Source: Methanolobus sp. (GTDB lineage Archaea; Halobacteriota; Methanosarcinia; Methanosarcinales; Methanosarcinaceae). Taken from it: 64,000 nt of DNA. Below, one piece after another: positions 25,945-35,426 of this stretch. Location: the NCBI RefSeq assembly GCF_016278385.1, contig NZ_JADQBY010000016.1:1-64000 (forward strand), written 5' to 3'. The notes beneath the pieces were generated by a model, which was not told where the DNA came from, did not search any database, and worked only from the letters and a program-made list of their open reading frames with translations. Position numbers and translations under genes: made by a program. Within the stretch, counting starts at the first letter, position 1. Every line of letters begins with the position of its first letter.

Positions 25945-26436
25945 TTATACCTGTGTATTTTTCTTCCCATGAACCGGGCAGGTATCCTTTGCGGCAGGTG
26001 TACAGTTGATGTATTCGCCGGTTTCACAATAATGATTAAAATGGTCAAGCCAGTAAGGCCATTCTTCTCTCATATTCATGAATTCTACGAATTTAGTGAG
26101 AGTTTCAAATGTTTCAGTGGTAAGTACATGTTCTATCTTGCAGGCATCATGGTCTGCAATTTCCTCACTAAGGCCAAGAATAAGTAAAAAGTCTCTGATG
26201 ACACTATGTTTTTCCATTGTGCATTTTGCAATTTTCTCCCCTTCTGGGGTGAGGGTGACGCCACCATATTTCTCGTAGTTGATGTATCCCATCTTGGTGA
26301 GTTTCTTGAACATCCCGGTAACACTAGGTGAACTGAGCTCAAGTTCCCTTGATACGTCTTTGACCTGTGCATAGCCTTTTCTTTCAATTACCTTCTCGAT
26401 AACTTTCAGATAATCTTCGGTTCTCTCAGTTGTCAT
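25945..26436 (-). CDS. DtxR/MntR-family metal-dependent regulator
   Basis: 163 residues from the ATG at 26436, preceded by AGGTAG; the track's extra 18 residues are unlikely. N-terminal winged helix (DVSRELELSSPSVTGMFKKL) then the metal-binding and dimer region with EKHSVIRDFLLILGL, DACKIEHVL and a C-terminal HFNHYCETGEY...CPVHG. DtxR-type proteins repress iron or manganese uptake genes when metal is bound. It lies just upstream of feoA in the same direction, so FeoAB is its likely target. Confidence 0.9.
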   Translation of the reverse strand: MTTERTEDYLKVIEKVIERKGYAQVKDVSRELELSSPSVTGMFKKLTKMGYINYEKYGGVTLTPEGEKIAKCTMEKHSVIRDFLLILGLSEEIADHDACKIEHVLTTETFETLTKFVEFMNMREEWPYWLDHFNHYCETGEYINCTPAAKDTCPVHGKKNTQV

Positions 26437-26458
26437 GTAAAAACTACCTTTTTTTGGG

Positions 26459-26520
26459 TTGCCTATTCTTGTTAGTAAAATCAGATACATATCATATATA
26501 AAGATGCCTATCTTTTTCTG
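26459..26520 (-). promoter_or_regulatory. Promoter of the DtxR gene with two GCCTA operator candidates
   Basis: Minus-strand TATA box TTTATATAT near 26493-26502. On its upstream side lies ATGCCTATCTTTTTCTG (26504-26520) and on its downstream side TTGCCTATTCTTGTTAG (26459-26475), near the expected start site. Both resemble the site before feoA, which fits autoregulation. Confidence 0.5.
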
Positions 26521-26570
26521 TATGCAGTACGATTAAATCTTTCGAGTGAAGCTATGATGCTCTTTTTCTT

Positions 26571-27722
26571 CTATTCACTAAGATACTTTTCCAACCTTTT
26601 CATTCCTTCTTTGATATTATCAAGGCTGTTTGCATATGAAAAACGCAGGTGCCCTTCTGCTCCGATTCCAAAATCAATACCAGGTGTAATGGCAACTCCG
26701 ATATTTTCCAGTATCTGTCTGCTCATCTCAAGTGAATCTTCTCCAAATTTACGGGCGTCGGCAAGCACGTAATATGCACCCTTTGGTTCGGTTTTTATCT
26801 CAAATCCCATCTCTTTCAGTCTTTTTATCAGGTAAAGACGCCTTTTGTTGTATGTTTCAACCATTTCCTTGACATGTTCCTGTGGTCCTTCAAGGGCGGC
26901 AATCCCTGCGTACTGGACAAAGGCGTTGGTTGAGATGAACAGGTTCTGCTGGATCTTTTGTAGTGTTCTGATATGCTCTTTTGGTGTAATCAGATATCCA
27001 AGCCTCCATCCTGTCATGGCATAGAGTTTTGAGAAGCCGTTAAGCACAAAGGCATTTTCGGTGTACTCTAATATAGTATGGTCATCACCTTCGTAAACAA
27101 GTCCCTGATATATCTCGTCAGATATTATGGGAATCTCTCCGGCAACTTCTACAATTCCCCTAAGTATTGAATCAGAGAGTACCTGACCGGTGGGGTTTGA
27201 TGGTGAATTAATGAGTATTGCCTTTGTTTTTGGGTTGATATGTGCAGCAACTTCTTTTGGTTGTAACATGAAACCATTGTCCTGGTTGGTGTAGATGTAG
27301 TCGGGTACTCCACCTGTGCTAGTTACAAAGTTTGGGTAACAGGCGTAATGGGGGTTTGACATAATGATCTCATCTTCAGGGTTAATGAGCGCAATGAAAA
27401 GCAAAAGCATAGCAGGGCTTGTGCCGGATGTTACGATTATTTGTTCAGGGGTTATATCAACATTGAATCTGTCCTTGTATTTCTTAGCGATGGCCTGCCT
27501 TAGTTCTATAAGTCCCTGACTATGGGTATATTTTGTATTGCCTGCACACATGGCTGTTGCTGCCGCATCGCATATGTGTGGGGCAGTAGGGAAATCAGGT
27601 TCACCTATTTCCAGATGGATAATACTCCTTCCCTTTTCTTCAAGCTGTTGTGCTCTTTCAAGTACTTCCATAACGTAAAAAGGTGGAATATTTGCAACTT
27701 TTTTGGATAACATGATACTCAT
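26571..27722 (-). CDS. Class I/II aminotransferase (aspartate aminotransferase family)
   Basis: 383 residues from MSIMLSKKVA; the 34 residues upstream in the track are hydrophobic and unlike the family. PLP fold type I: EIGEPDF near residue 36, TSGTSPAM near 93, NSPSNPTGQ near 170, SDEIYQ near 200 and the Schiff-base lysine in NGFSKLYAMTGWRLGY near 232. Substrate cannot be read from sequence; aspartate or branched/aromatic amino acids are possible. Stands alone between dtxR and the MscS-like gene. Confidence 0.85.
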   Translation of the reverse strand: MSIMLSKKVANIPPFYVMEVLERAQQLEEKGRSIIHLEIGEPDFPTAPHICDAAATAMCAGNTKYTHSQGLIELRQAIAKKYKDRFNVDITPEQIIVTSGTSPAMLLLFIALINPEDEIIMSNPHYACYPNFVTSTGGVPDYIYTNQDNGFMLQPKEVAAHINPKTKAILINSPSNPTGQVLSDSILRGIVEVAGEIPIISDEIYQGLVYEGDDHTILEYTENAFVLNGFSKLYAMTGWRLGYLITPKEHIRTLQKIQQNLFISTNAFVQYAGIAALEGPQEHVKEMVETYNKRRLYLIKRLKEMGFEIKTEPKGAYYVLADARKFGEDSLEMSRQILENIGVAITPGIDFGIGAEGHLRFSYANSLDNIKEGMKRLEKYLSE

Positions 27723-27854
27723 CGTTACTAAGGATTGTAGGTTCAGGATGAGCCAGAGCAATAAAAGATTTTTGTTCAGGGAATGATCAACGGCAAAAAA
27801 AGTTGCTGGCATTAAGGCCAGCAATGATATTGTGTCTTTTCAATTAAAGTTTAC

Positions 27855-28775
27855 TTACTTCCTGGCTTTTGCATACTCAACAAGAGCGTCCTTGATTCCC
27901 CACTTGAAAGCTACAACAACTGCGAATCCCCATGCAAGCGGACCTACAAAGATGTAGAATATGCTTGTGTCTATTAGCATTGCGTCAAGTGCAAGCATAA
28001 TTACAATGAATGCAAGGAATCCGCGAAGAGCTGGTATCCATATGTTGCTTCCTTCAACCTTCATGTTCTCAAGCATACTTCCCATATAGTCTGCAAAAAG
28101 ATCAATTGCAAGCAGACCTATCAGCAGTATTATGACACCTGCAAAGAGGTTTGGCAGATAGTTAAGTATTGATTGTACTACTCCTGCTATCATGTATAGC
28201 TTAAGGACATTAAGTGCTGCAGTGACAAATATCAGGTAACCAAATGCTCTTACAATTCCTGCAATGATCCCTGAAGTTGTCGTATTGCTTGAAGTCATTG
28301 CACTTCCAAGGCTTGTACTTGCCACACGGTCATCCAGTCCAGAGGCCACAAGTACGTTCTTTATAAGGTCTGAAAGGAAATCAACTATCAATAGCCCTAT
28401 TAAAAGTATTACTATCGCAGAGAGTATCAGTGGTATATAGAGTATTATTGTTGTGATAAAATCTGCAACTATCTGGATGTTGAGCAGATCGATAATTATA
28501 ACTGCAAAGATCAAGTAGACAAACCACCTGATTGCGGCATCAAAGAATTCCACAGTTGTTACCTGTGTTCTTGCTATCATATCTCCAATGGTCGTCTTGT
28601 CTATAAGATCATCGAGTCCTATCTTATCGAGAATCTTTGATCCAATCTTTCCCAATGCCTTTCCTACAATTGTTCCTACTATCAATAATAGTAGTACCCC
28701 TACCAATGTAGGAAGAAAAGCTATTGTCTGGTCTAACATAGTGTATATACTATCCATAATTGGCGATGCGGCCAT
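27855..28775 (-). CDS. Conserved TM-helix (MscS/CmpX-related) membrane protein
   Basis: 306 residues with repeated segments of the TM_helix type (FLPTLVGVLLLLIVGTIVGK, then YIPLILSAIVILLIGLLIVD, then YLPNLFAGVIILLIGLLAID), each followed by a short amphipathic stretch. About eight hydrophobic helices. The MscS beta domain is absent, so it resembles CmpX-like proteins. A role in osmotic or membrane stress is inferred from the family only. Confidence 0.8.
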   Translation of the reverse strand: MAASPIMDSIYTMLDQTIAFLPTLVGVLLLLIVGTIVGKALGKIGSKILDKIGLDDLIDKTTIGDMIARTQVTTVEFFDAAIRWFVYLIFAVIIIDLLNIQIVADFITTIILYIPLILSAIVILLIGLLIVDFLSDLIKNVLVASGLDDRVASTSLGSAMTSSNTTTSGIIAGIVRAFGYLIFVTAALNVLKLYMIAGVVQSILNYLPNLFAGVIILLIGLLAIDLFADYMGSMLENMKVEGSNIWIPALRGFLAFIVIMLALDAMLIDTSIFYIFVGPLAWGFAVVVAFKWGIKDALVEYAKARK

Positions 28776-29062
28776 ATTTTTAACCTCACTTTATTATTCA
28801 ATACCGGACGTCTTCCGGTGGTAAACCCGTTTTACATTAATACATCTCTCTCTAATTCTATATATAGATACTTCTCTTTATTATTTGGACAGATGTCAAT
28901 GGTTGTGTTTATATATTATATTTTTAATTTATTATTAAAAACAGTTTAAAACACAAAAAGTATATAATCCCGGGATTTAGAGCCAAAGCTAATACTAAAT
29001 ACTCAGGTATTGATATTCAATGAAGGCTAAAATTATGTTTACTTATAATGCAAGTATTATTA

Positions 29063-29170
29063 TCATATACTTACAAGTCCGGCTATAGCAACTACTGCGA
29101 CGATCATGAGCATATATAGAAAGACCATGAATCCTACTTTTTTCGCGCTGATTATTGCTTTGTTGTTCAT
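29063..29170 (-). CDS. 35-residue single-helix membrane peptide
   Basis: Too short for the ORF track. It reads MNNKAIISAKKVGFMVFLYM and then a continuous hydrophobic run ending LVSI. A GGAG ribosome site stands 9 bases before the ATG (GGAGTAGGAAAAATG), and a TATA-like ACATATATTAG-type stretch lies upstream. A basic N-terminus plus one helix suggests a membrane-bound regulator or subunit. Function unknown. Confidence 0.6.
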   Translation of the reverse strand: MNNKAIISAKKVGFMVFLYMLMIVAVVAIAGLVSI

Positions 29171-29547
29171 TTTTCCTACTCCATACTAATATATGTGCTA
29201 AATGCATATAATCATTATTTAAATATTAATTGTCTATAATTAAGGATATATTATCACAATGGAATTTCTTCTACTATATCTTTGATATAACAATTTTAGA
29301 AGTTCGCTCCAAAGAATAATTTTTATAGTCTGATAAGGATAAGAAAATCATACATAGGAATTGTCTCACCAGTGCAGGCTGTTTTTCAAAGCAGACACTT
29401 CGAATATTGGTCTGCTTATTCTGCTTGAGTAGTATAGAAAAGGGATATTAGCGATTTAGCAACAATACATTTTGATATATAATCTTTTCAAATGTTCCCA
29501 TAACATTATATTGCTTCCTATCTCACTGTTATATGGGGGCTTTAGAA
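29171..29547. other. Intergenic
   Basis: Divergent region between the small membrane peptide and the cytochrome gene. No RNA or repeat recognised; several AT-rich boxes could be promoters. Confidence 0.35.
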
Positions 29548-30177
29548 ATGGATAAATTTGAAAGATACTTTTTTGGATTACTTGGACTTGTAATAGTGTT
29601 TCTTTTGGTGATTGTTGTTAGTATGTTAAATAATCCGCAATCTGATTACACAGATATGCCTGCTTACAATCAGCCTGGTGGTATGATGGGACAGGGATAC
29701 TATGGTGAGGGCGGCATGATGGGTTCTGGTTATTATAATGAGGATGGCATGATGGATTCAGGTTACATCTATCCTTATGGCATAGACCTGAAAACAGAGT
29801 TCAATTCCAATGGTGAAATCATCTACTATACCGGATACAATGAAAGTGGGCAAATGATTGCCTTTTCATACGGTCCTAATTGGCTTTATGTCCACGGTGG
29901 AAGCTGCGTCAATTGCCATGGTGTAGATGGAAAGGGTGGGGTTCCTATTATGATGGCATACGCAATACCTGCTGACATTACTTATGATTCTCTTACTTCC
30001 GAAGATCATGAAATGGGGGATGGCGAGGAACATGAAGTGTTCACTGCTGAGAGTATCAAGAAAGCAATAAGAGATGGTGTCGAGCCTTCGGGGAAAGAGT
30101 TGGACCTTGCTATGCCCAGATGGCATATGGCAGATGAGGATATGGATGCTGTGGTTGAGTATTTGAAAACGTTGTAA
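29548..30177 (+). CDS. Membrane-anchored monoheme cytochrome c
   Basis: 209 residues from the ATG at 29548, which has GGGGG 8 bases upstream. One N-terminal membrane helix (residues 7-27) anchors a secreted domain. A linker carries three imperfect repeats of the type GGMMGxGYY. The single heme site is CVNCH near residue 125, with a candidate axial methionine in AMPRWHM near residue 190; DMDAVVEYLKTL is the usual last helix of cytochrome c. It would face outward and carry electrons. Monoheme cytochromes c are uncommon in methanogens, where multiheme types are better known. Confidence 0.85.
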   Translation: MDKFERYFFGLLGLVIVFLLVIVVSMLNNPQSDYTDMPAYNQPGGMMGQGYYGEGGMMGSGYYNEDGMMDSGYIYPYGIDLKTEFNSNGEIIYYTGYNESGQMIAFSYGPNWLYVHGGSCVNCHGVDGKGGVPIMMAYAIPADITYDSLTSEDHEMGDGEEHEVFTAESIKKAIRDGVEPSGKELDLAMPRWHMADEDMDAVVEYLKTL

Positions 30178-30236
30178 AATAAGGTATTTAAGGGGTTTAT
30201 ATTCTCCTTTCCTTCTATTTATGTGATGATATCAGT

Positions 30237-30580
30237 TCAGTTTTCAGATATTCCTATATTCTCTCCGTTATCTTTTATCAGAACAAAGCCGAAATACAGT
30301 ATTGCACCTACAATATTCAGAAGGACCAAAACTACTATCCATATTAGTTTTTCATTATTCCCATTAAACAGGAACTTATTTTCACTTCACTGAAGACAAT
30401 CTATTATTGCCACTAGCCACAAAAGAAGAACAACAGAAATGCTTCCTAACAGTAGCTGTCCTATATAAGTTGCAATGGGAACAATTATCAAAATGGAAAT
30501 TCCAAGTGCTGCCAATATATTTGTTGCTCTGATGCTTTTTGATTCAAACTCATATCTCTTATCTGCTTGATTTTATTCTT
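30237..30580 (-). pseudogene. Broken membrane-protein gene (PLDc_N-like)
   Basis: On the minus strand the frame encodes two or three hydrophobic helices (IVPIATYIGQLLLGSISVVL), then a TGA stop directly after IIDCLQ, then resumes as NEKLIWIVVLVLLNIVGAIL to a normal stop at 30237. No ATG is in this frame at the 5' end; a neighbouring frame (NDFFENPSQLKNKIKQIRDM) looks like the lost N-terminus. The KLIW...GAILYF segment resembles the PLDc_N membrane domain. One nonsense and one frameshift lesion are needed to explain it. Confidence 0.6.
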
Positions 30581-31239
30581 CAATTGACTTGGATTTTCAA
30601 AGAAATCATTAATGTCTGTTATCTAAAATTTAATTCAAATAGGTGAATCTTATTTGTACTATTCTAATTGATAAAAGTTTTGTAGAAATTTGATAAATCA
30701 TGAAAAGATGCATATGGGTTCATAAGTGTGATTGCTCTTCAGCAAGCAGCCACATCATAACGGTTTCAAAAAACCTCTGGCATATATGCAATATTTGCAG
30801 GCATACCATATATTAGTTTAATAGGTTTATATCGATGCCTGCTTTTTGGTTGTAGTAAAATAGTGATCATTTTTAATAGCTACTAAATAACCTCATTGAC
30901 AATAACATCAATATTAAATAGATTAATTACTTTATTTAATATCATCTATAATATATTTTTTTAAATAGGTGCAATAAAAGTTAACTTATAATATTATTTA
31001 TATTCCTGAGTACTTTTGAATTTATTCTGGCTCATTCCTGCAAGGGGTACATATAGGCTTATAATAACTTTTCCTACATAACAGTGTGAACTATGCAAAT
31101 CAGGCAGAAAAAGTAATTGAAGCGATGTATACGGCAGTAATTTCCGTATAATCTCTACTTTTCTCAGATGGATGGGCGTTAAAGTGATATATCCATGAAC
31201 TCGTAAATGTGCATGAAGTAACACTTCAAGGAGATATAC
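30581..31239. other. Intergenic upstream of rubrerythrin
   Basis: AT-rich with no gene. An 8-bp inverted repeat GCAGGCAT/ATGCCTGC (30797-30842) could fold. The promoter of the rubrerythrin gene must lie here; I cannot pick one TATA box with confidence. Confidence 0.35.
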
Positions 31240-31731
31240 ATGACTTCAAAAGATAATCTTAAAGCAGCTTTTACCGGCGAATCAATGGCAAACAGAACAT
31301 ACCTTGCATTTGCAAAGAAGGCAGATGAAGAAGGCTACTCACAAATCGCGAAACTATTCAGGGCTGCTGCTGCTGCTGAAACAGTTCATGCTCTCAATCA
31401 TCTTCAGCGCATGGGCGGCATCGGATCCACAATGGAAAATCTGAAAGAGGCCATCAATGGGGAAACATATGAATTTGAGGAGATGTATCCTAAATTTATT
31501 GAAGAAGCAAAGGCAGAAGGGGACAACAGGGCTCTCTGGAGTTTTGAAGTTGCAAATAAAGTAGAAGTAATCCACGCAGGCCTCTATGAAAAGGCATTGG
31601 CTGAAATTGGTAAAAATGAAGAGGTCGACTACTACGTATGTAGTGTTTGCGGGCATACTCATGAAGGTAAACCTGAAGGTAACTGTCCTATCTGCGGAGC
31701 ACCTGCTTCAAAGTTTGATAAAATAGATTGA
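31240..31731 (+). CDS. Rubrerythrin
   Basis: 163 residues: a four-helix ferritin-like di-iron domain (GESMANRTYLAFAKKADEEG, AAAAETVHALNHL, FEVANKVEVIHAGLYEKAL) followed by a rubredoxin-like knuckle CSVCGH...CPICGAP at residues 133-155. It reduces hydrogen peroxide in anaerobes using reduced rubredoxin or ferredoxin. AAGGAGATATACATG is a near-ideal ribosome site. Stands alone. Confidence 0.93.
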   Translation: MTSKDNLKAAFTGESMANRTYLAFAKKADEEGYSQIAKLFRAAAAAETVHALNHLQRMGGIGSTMENLKEAINGETYEFEEMYPKFIEEAKAEGDNRALWSFEVANKVEVIHAGLYEKALAEIGKNEEVDYYVCSVCGHTHEGKPEGNCPICGAPASKFDKID

Positions 31732-31866
31732 ATTTCCTATATATTATTCTGAAATTTTAAGAAAAGCTCTGAAAGTTGAAGTGTAGGATAGATCGATAAC
31801 GGTGGAGCAATCTCTAAATCCAACGTTAACGATTTTATATTCAGTTTCCTTTTTCATTTACACCTG

Positions 31867-32349
31867 TCAGATCATTTCCACATGAATATCAAGCTCATGT
31901 GCACCGGATTCTGTAGGTACAGGATTGTTCCAGGTACTATAGTAATCTCCATTTGAAAGTCTGCCATTGCCGTCTACATCTACATGTACTGAAAGTGAGT
32001 ATGTCAGTCTGTCATCTAGTTTCGGATAATAGATTATGTATTGAATTGGCTGGATATTATTTGCATCCAGGGATGTACCTTCAATGGAATCTTCTGTTAT
32101 TATGCTGGATTCGATATCCTGAAGACTTACATCCTCTAGCTTCAAGTAAATGGCAGTATTTGAAAATGATTGTACAGGTTCGTCAAAGATTATCTCCCCT
32201 TGGACACTATTCTCTCCTAAAACGGTTTCTTCATCTGCATCAATGATATCTTCAGATGTTTCTTCATTATTGCTTTCCGCGCATCCCATAGAAAATGCAG
32301 TGGCTGCTATTATTAAAAGTATCAAAGTCAATGTAAGGTATTTGTTCAT
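31867..32349 (-). CDS. Lipoprotein with YbaY/YscW-like domain
   Basis: 160 residues. A signal peptide ends in the lipobox FSMGC (Cys23), followed by an acidic linker and a beta-rich domain (VQGEIIFDEPVQSFSNTAIY, LEDVSLQDI, YSLSVHVDVDGNGRL, GDYYST) that resembles the YbaY/YscW lipoprotein family. It would be tethered to the outer face of the cytoplasmic membrane. Function unknown. Monocistronic. Confidence 0.75.
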   Translation of the reverse strand: MNKYLTLTLILLIIAATAFSMGCAESNNEETSEDIIDADEETVLGENSVQGEIIFDEPVQSFSNTAIYLKLEDVSLQDIESSIITEDSIEGTSLDANNIQPIQYIIYYPKLDDRLTYSLSVHVDVDGNGRLSNGDYYSTWNNPVPTESGAHELDIHVEMI

Positions 32350-32689
32350 GCTTGCTGCTCCTCTGAATCAAGTGCATGAATAAATGATGCATTAGTATAA
32401 TTATTTTGTTGGAATTATTGATAGAAATTATCAACTTGTCTCATGATTTCCTGCATTCTAATTTGCTAAGCATTTTTCCTCACCACATAATTTCCACATG
32501 AATTTGGAGGAAGAAAATCAGGTCTTATTATAAAAAAAAGAGGGCTTTAAACCAAAATTCAAATTTGATGTTTTCACCCTATATGCAGACTTTTTTAAAT
32601 CTGCAACAATGGATCAAACATCAATTGCACATGCCATAAATAGCAGAATGCTGGGCTGCCATTAGCATTAAATTGTAATATATGGGTAT
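32350..32689. other. Intergenic
   Basis: Holds nested inverted repeats (TTGATGTTT/AAACATCAA around 32567-32622 with GCAGA/TCTGC inside) downstream of rfbB on the minus strand. They may act as a terminator or structured 3' end. Confidence 0.35.
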
Positions 32690-33727
32690 TTATTGACTTT
32701 TAACCGGAGTCTCATATTTTTTGATATACCAGCTCAAGGTTTTTATAATACCACTTTCAAAATTCTCGTCTGCTCTCCACCCAAGTTCGTTTTCGATCTT
32801 ACTTGCATCGATTGCATATCTTCGGTCATGGCCAGCTCTATCTGTTACATAGGTGATCTGGTCTTTATAGCTGCCTTCAGATTTAGGTTCAATTTCATCC
32901 AGTATCTGGCATATTCTGCTAACTATGTAGTTATTTTCCCTTTCGTTCTTTCCACCGATATTATATGTCTCTCCTGTGTTACCTTTGTGGTATACAATAT
33001 CAATTGCTTTACAATGGTCCAGTACATATAGCCAGTCCCGGATATTCTTACCATCACCGTAAATAGGAATAGTTTTTCCCTGAAGAGCATTGCGTATAAT
33101 GGTGGGGATGAGTTTTTCATCATGTTGTTTAGGGCCATAATTGTTGGAACAATTAGTTATGACAGTGTTCATTCCGTAGGTGTGATGATAACTCCTCACT
33201 ATCATATCGCTGCTTGCCTTGCTGGCACTGTAAGGTGAGTTTGGGGCATATGGTGTCTCTTCGGTAAAGAGTCCTGTTTCGCCCAATGTCCCATATACTT
33301 CATCAGTTGATATATGGTGAAAACGGGGAAGGACCGATAATAGGTGTTCCTTATAAACAAATGGCTTTTCCATCCAGTGCTTATAAGCTACGTCAATAAG
33401 GGTATGTGTGCCGTTGATATTAGTTTTGATGAACACATCCGGGTATTTTATCGAATTATCCACATGTGATTCTGCTGCAAAGTGGATAACACCTTTAATG
33501 TCATATTCTGTGAATATGAAGTCCACCAAATCCCGGTTGCATATATCTCCCTTGATGAATTTATAGCGTGGATTATCCTTTACCTCTTCCAGGTTTCCCC
33601 GATCAGCGGCATATGTCAATAGATCAAGGTTTATAAGGTTGTATTCTGGATATTTTTCCAGAAAATACGGTACAAAGTTGCTCCCTATAAACCCTGCACA
33701 GCCTGTAACCAATATATTAGAATCCAC
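32690..33727 (-). CDS. rfbB: dTDP-glucose 4,6-dehydratase
   Basis: 345 residues from a GTG start at 33727 with GGAAGG about 9 bases before it; this start overlaps the end of rfbA by 11 bp and is followed at once by the NAD-binding strand [20 protein letters not shown]. The SDR catalytic set is HISTDEVYG and YSASKASSD. It makes dTDP-4-keto-6-deoxyglucose for surface glycans. Coupled to rfbA upstream; rfbC and rfbD are not next to it. Confidence 0.9.
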   Translation of the reverse strand: MDSNILVTGCAGFIGSNFVPYFLEKYPEYNLINLDLLTYAADRGNLEEVKDNPRYKFIKGDICNRDLVDFIFTEYDIKGVIHFAAESHVDNSIKYPDVFIKTNINGTHTLIDVAYKHWMEKPFVYKEHLLSVLPRFHHISTDEVYGTLGETGLFTEETPYAPNSPYSASKASSDMIVRSYHHTYGMNTVITNCSNNYGPKQHDEKLIPTIIRNALQGKTIPIYGDGKNIRDWLYVLDHCKAIDIVYHKGNTGETYNIGGKNERENNYIVSRICQILDEIEPKSEGSYKDQITYVTDRAGHDRRYAIDASKIENELGWRADENFESGIIKTLSWYIKKYETPVKSQ

Positions 33728-34589
33728 GTAACAAACCTTCCAGATATGTTCCATAATCATTTTTGTTGAGCAGTTTTGCTATTTTCATTATCTGCTCAGA
33801 GTCAATCCATCCATTATTGTAAGCTATCTCTTCAATGCAGGCGATCTTGTATCCCTGTCTGTGTTCTATAGTTTGAACAAACTGGCTGGCAGTGATCAGG
33901 CTGTCATGTGTACCTGTGTCAAGCCAGGCAAATCCACGTCCAAGAACCTCAACTCTTAGCTTCCCTCTTTTGAGATATTCTTCATTCACAGAAGTAATCT
34001 CCAGTTCGCCTCTGTTCGATGGTTTGATACTTTTTGCAATCTCTATAACATCATTATCATAGAAATACAGTCCAGTAACGGCAAAATATGATTTGGGGTT
34101 AGTGGGTTTTTCCTCTATTGAAATAGCTTTTCTGCTATTCTTCTCAAATTGCACGACACCGAACCTTTCAGGATCTTTGACTTGATAGCCAAAAACAACT
34201 GCTCCGTCTTGTGTTTCCGCTGCCTGTTTCAAAATGGGTGAAAATCCGGGGCCATAGAATATATTGTCACCAAGTACTAAACAAACGGTATCATCACCAA
34301 TAAATTCCTCACCCAGAATAAATGCCTGGGCAAGTCCGTCTGGAGATGGTTGTACTTTGTATGATATATTGAGTCCCCATTTAGAACCATCACCAAAAAG
34401 TTTCTCAAAGGATGGTAAATCATTTGGTGTGGAAATTATTAGTATATCCCTGATACCTGCCAACATCAGTACTGACAATGGATAATAGACCATTGGTTTA
34501 TCATATATTGGCAGAAGCTGCTTACATATTGGAAGTGTGACGGGATACAGTCTTGTTCCACTACCACCTGCTAAAATAATGCCTTTCAT
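33717..34589 (-). CDS. rfbA: Glucose-1-phosphate thymidylyltransferase
   Basis: 290 residues. Nucleotidyltransferase signature [20 protein letters not shown] at the N-terminus, [17 protein letters not shown], and VLGDNIFYG near residue 110. It makes dTDP-glucose, the substrate of RfbB. First gene of a two-gene unit; the preceding 700 bp are noncoding. Confidence 0.92.
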   Translation of the reverse strand: MKGIILAGGSGTRLYPVTLPICKQLLPIYDKPMVYYPLSVLMLAGIRDILIISTPNDLPSFEKLFGDGSKWGLNISYKVQPSPDGLAQAFILGEEFIGDDTVCLVLGDNIFYGPGFSPILKQAAETQDGAVVFGYQVKDPERFGVVQFEKNSRKAISIEEKPTNPKSYFAVTGLYFYDNDVIEIAKSIKPSNRGELEITSVNEEYLKRGKLRVEVLGRGFAWLDTGTHDSLITASQFVQTIEHRQGYKIACIEEIAYNNGWIDSEQIMKIAKLLNKNDYGTYLEGLLRGF

Positions 34590-35296
34590 TTTTTATCTCC
34601 CGATCATGAAATTAGGATGAAATATAATCTCAAATTTTTGACTCCTTCGTTTTTGCAAGATCAAATTGTTGTAAACAATGCAGATTGCATACAGGTATCA
34701 CTTTACTTAAACTTTTCAATTTATAAAAAGGATTCTACTTTTTTCTGTATGATTTTCGTGTTTATTTAATGCGATTGTCGCAGGGACTTTTCAACAAGAT
34801 ATATCTTAATATATGTATATATGTGTTGTGATGGACCTTTAAGCCATTTAAATATCTTCCATGTGGCTGGCTAAATTGATGCTTTATGGACCTACTGATA
34901 GCTGCAAGTCTTCTTTTTATTGGGTTAAGGCTTTCAATTCAGGTAAATACGGACTTTTTCTTTTAGACACATTGTAAGGGTGTGTGCACCAAAATTTAGA
35001 GTATGTGACTTTTAATTCAATTGTTGTTCCAGTTGAAATGAAGGGGTTATTATAAAAATAATTTATATATTAAAATGTTGATTGTTGAATTTCAGTTTCT
35101 TTAAATACTCGATTAAGGTGTTTATGCTGAAGTTCTAATTGGCTGCCATCAATTGAGAAGAACAAAAAAGAAAGATATTGATAAATCATATAATTTAAGA
35201 AGTGATTAATATTTGACCTTATATCTAATAAAGGAAGCTTTCAACAATTATGCTTTTGATAATATTCAACATGCCGGTTTTATAATTAAAAAAGAA
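34590..35296. other. Intergenic
   Basis: 707 bp with no accepted gene. A 26-codon frame at 34886 (MDLLIAASLLFIGLRLSIQV) looks like the hydrophobic N-terminus of a truncated membrane protein, but it stops early. The rest is AT-rich. Confidence 0.35.
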
Positions 35297-35368
35297 AGCC
35301 CCCGGGGGGATTTGAACCCCCGACCTGCTGATTACGAATCAGCCGCTATACCCCTAAGCCACAGAGGC
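35297..35368 (-). tRNA. tRNA-Thr (anticodon CGU)
   Basis: Full cloverleaf on the minus strand: acceptor GCCTCTG/CGGGGGC (with G-U pairs), anticodon stem GCTGA/TCAGC with loop TTCGTAA, T arm GGGGG-TTCAAAT-CCCCC. Anticodon CGT reads ACG, threonine. The discriminator base is T(U), as expected for archaeal tRNA-Thr. CCA is not encoded. No intron. Confidence 0.92.
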
Positions 35369-35426
35369 AATTGTGAACGACACTATAATTCTATGTAATG
35401 ATTTAACAATTTCGCTTATTATCTAG

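Noticed and set aside
30237-30580. TGA read as selenocysteine or TAG-type pyrrolysine read-through
   Set aside because: The codon is TGA, not TAG, methylotrophic Methanosarcinaceae are not known to use selenocysteine, and a second frame lesion is present; a pseudogene is simpler.
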